DNA from: an uncultured Rhodobacter sp.
GTDB taxonomy: Bacteria > Pseudomonadota > Alphaproteobacteria > Rhodobacterales > Rhodobacteraceae
Length of the DNA: 64,000 nucleotides
Reading direction: 5' to 3'
NCBI GenBank assembly: GCA_945952585.1
Contig: CAMFII010000011.1
Location: 87,992 to 151,991 of the forward strand
In this document: in pieces, positions 61,880-64,000 of the stretch
Numbering within the stretch: position 1 is the first letter of the stretch
Layout: each line of letters opens with the position of its first letter
The notes under the pieces: generated by a model
Databases searched by the model: none
Seen by the model: the letters and a program-made list of their open reading frames with translations, nothing else
Told to the model about the DNA's origin: nothing
Position numbers and translations under genes: made by a program

Positions 61880-62517
61880 CACGCACGCTGCTTTGCTATG
61901 GCGACAGCAATACCCACGGCACCATGCCGATGGCCGGGATCGAAGAGATGGGCCGCTTCGGCGCCGGCATCCGCTGGCCGCACCTTCTTGCCGCCAAGCT
62001 CCCGGGCTGGGTCGTGATCGAGGAAGGCCTGCCAGGGCGAACGACCGTTCACAATGATCCGATCGAAGGCCCGCATCGCAATGGCCTGTCGGTGCTGCCC
62101 GCAATCCTGGAAAGCCATCGGCCGATTGACGTGGTGCTGCTGATGCTGGGCACCAACGACCTGAAATGCCGCTTTTCGGTGAATGCCTCGGACATCGGGC
62201 ATTCGCTGGAACGTCTCGTGCGGGCCGTGCAGATTTCGCAATGCGGACCGGGGGCAGGGGCACCGCAGGTGCTGCTGGTGGCCCCGCCGCCGATTCTCGA
62301 GACCGGCTGCCTAGCGGGGATGTTCGAAGGCGGGGCGGCAAAGTCGCTCGGCCTGTCTGACCGCATTGCCGAGGCCGCCGCGCGGATGGGCGTGGCCTTC
62401 CTCGATGCCGCCGATGTCGTCGCTGTGTCCGAAATCGACGGCATCCATTACGACGAACCGGCGCAGGAAGCACTGGCCACCGCCTTTGCCGAGGCGATCA
62501 CCCGGCATTTCGGCTGA
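61876..62517 (+). CDS. SGNH/GDSL hydrolase family protein
   Basis: TLLCYGDSNTHGTMP block I, MLGTNDLK block III, DGIHYDEPAQEALA block V. Confidence 0.9.
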   Translation: MTRTLLCYGDSNTHGTMPMAGIEEMGRFGAGIRWPHLLAAKLPGWVVIEEGLPGRTTVHNDPIEGPHRNGLSVLPAILESHRPIDVVLLMLGTNDLKCRFSVNASDIGHSLERLVRAVQISQCGPGAGAPQVLLVAPPPILETGCLAGMFEGGAAKSLGLSDRIAEAAARMGVAFLDAADVVAVSEIDGIHYDEPAQEALATAFAEAITRHFG

Positions 62518-62533
62518 CGACAGGGAGAGGACA

Positions 62534-62986
62534 ATGCTGAAAGGGATCGACAACCGACTGAATGCGGAAGTGCTTCATTGCCTCAGGGCGATGGGCCACG
62601 GCGACATGCTGGTGCTGACCGACACGAACTTCCCGTCGGATTCGGTCGCGGCACAGACGGTGGTCGGATCGCTTCTGCGGATGGAGAACCTGACCTCGGC
62701 GCAGGCGACCCAGGCGATCCTGTCGGTCCTTCCGCTTGATACCTTTGTCGACGACTTCGCCCTGCGGATGGAGATCGTCGGAAAACCGAATGAAATTCCG
62801 CCGGTACAGTCCGAAGTTCAGGCAGAGATCGACCGTGCCGAAGGCCGGCCGCGTCCGATGCAGAGCATCGAGCGGTTTGCGTTCTACGATCTGGCGAAGA
62901 CCGCCTATGCGGTGATCCAGACGGGCGAACGGCGGTTTTACGGATGCTTCATCTTCCGCAAGGGCGTGATCCCGCCAGAGGCGTAA
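62534..62986 (+). CDS. RbsD/FucU family sugar mutarotase (copy 2)
   Basis: MLKGIDNRLNAEVLHCLRAMGHGDMLVLTDTNFPS; FYGCFIFRKGVIPPEA. Confidence 0.9.
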   Translation: MLKGIDNRLNAEVLHCLRAMGHGDMLVLTDTNFPSDSVAAQTVVGSLLRMENLTSAQATQAILSVLPLDTFVDDFALRMEIVGKPNEIPPVQSEVQAEIDRAEGRPRPMQSIERFAFYDLAKTAYAVIQTGERRFYGCFIFRKGVIPPEA

Positions 62987-62989
62987 GTC

Positions 62990-63910
62990 ATGGGGCGCGT
63001 CGTCATCCTTGGGGTCTTCGTCGCCGACACCGCCTACCGCGCCGAGCGTCAGCCGAAGATGGGCGAGACGATCCTGGGCCAGGGTTTCAAGCTGGGTCCA
63101 GGCGGAAAGGGATCGAACCAGGCCGTGGCCGCCGCCAGGGCCGGGGCCGAGACCCACATGATCACCCGGCTGGGCCGCGACACCTTCGCGCAAATGGCGC
63201 TGGACACATGGAAATCCGCTGGCGTGACCCCGGCAGTGACCCAGCATGACGACGGCTATACCGGCGCCGCGTACATCTTTGTCGAGGCTGCCACCGGCAA
63301 CAATGCGATCATCGTCGCACCGGGCGTGGCGGGCGACATCTCGGCTGCTGATATCGAGGCGCGCGCCGAACTGATCGGCGGCGCTTCGGTTTTCGTCACC
63401 CAGCTGGAACAACCGGTTGCCGCAGCGCAGCGCGCACTGGAAATTGCAAGGGCAGGGGGCGCGACCACGATCTTGAACCCTGCCCCGGCCGCGCCCTTGC
63501 CGGACGGCCTGCTTTCGCTTTGCGACTACGTCACGCCGAACGAATCCGAGGCCGAGGCGCTGACCGGGCTGCCCGTCACCAATCCCGAAGAGGCGCTCGC
63601 CGCCGCCAAGGCCTTGCGCGCGCGCGGGGCTGGCGCGGCGATCATCACGCTCGGCAGCCAGGGCGCGCTGTTCCACGATGGGGTGCGGACCGCGCATGTG
63701 CCGGCCTTCACCGCCGGACCCGTCGTCGAGACGACCGGCGCCGGTGATGCGTTCAACGGCGGATTTGCCGCCGCGCTTGCGCGCGGTGCCGATCCGCTGG
63801 ACGCCGTGCGCTTCGGCTGCGCAACGGCCGGAATATCGGTGACGCGGCCGGGGACGGCACCGTCGATGCCGAGCCTTGACGAGGTCAATGCGCTGCTCGC
63901 AACGTCCTGA
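62990..63910 (+). CDS. PfkB family carbohydrate kinase (ribokinase-like)
   Basis: GPGGKGSNQAVAAARAGAETHMITRLGRD, ETTGAGDAFNGGFAAAL. Confidence 0.93.
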   Translation: MGRVVILGVFVADTAYRAERQPKMGETILGQGFKLGPGGKGSNQAVAAARAGAETHMITRLGRDTFAQMALDTWKSAGVTPAVTQHDDGYTGAAYIFVEAATGNNAIIVAPGVAGDISAADIEARAELIGGASVFVTQLEQPVAAAQRALEIARAGGATTILNPAPAAPLPDGLLSLCDYVTPNESEAEALTGLPVTNPEEALAAAKALRARGAGAAIITLGSQGALFHDGVRTAHVPAFTAGPVVETTGAGDAFNGGFAAALARGADPLDAVRFGCATAGISVTRPGTAPSMPSLDEVNALLATS

Positions 63911-64000
63911 AATGATTGCGAGGCATGGGCAGAGGGGACAGGATTTTGTGGATTCATGCCGAAGCGCGCATTTGAGCCCGTGAGAGGTTAGGGCAGGGAG

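Overview
GC-rich chromosomal segment of an alphaproteobacterium. Gene content and order (single-Cys IscR with a suf operon, class II DAHP synthase, GAAC-N7-GAAC SOS box at recA, VPLPA-CTERM proteins) point to Rhodobacteraceae. Housekeeping blocks: M20 amidohydrolase (partial), class III aminotransferase and agmatinase; a liv ABC transporter (livKGFHM); a GlxA-type regulator; DAHP synthase; yicC-gmk-gamma carbonic anhydrase; a Leu-type dehydrogenase with an EamA exporter; recA; alaS; typA; tandem yitT; icd; an iscR-suf operon; and one tRNA-Arg(CCG). From about 46.9 kb to the right edge lies an accessory sugar-catabolism region. It holds a UxaA/SDR/FAH/amidohydrolase/AKR set that looks like an oxidative (non-phosphorylative) L-fucose-type pathway. 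Next to it is a second, poorly characterised set: SgcQ/BtpA, M42 peptidase-like, FGGY kinase, two FucU/RbsD mutarotases, sugar ABC transporter, SGNH hydrolase and PfkB kinase. Three divergent promoters in this region share a CTAACATnnTAGCATGnnA-like motif, one overlapping the start of the local GntR gene, so both halves are probably one regulon. Other notable signals: (i) paired AT-rich palindromes (GAATTTTCTACGAAAATTC-like) a few nt downstream of stop codons at three loci; (ii) Irr/ICE-like boxes, one near-perfect and embedded in rare codons inside the suf-operon cysteine desulfurase gene; (iii) a G10 tract directly upstream of a fucU/rbsD start codon; (iv) a 22-bp perfect palindrome upstream of livK. 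No CRISPR array, IS element, prophage or rRNA was seen. All assignments come from reading the sequence and supplied translations; no database search was run.
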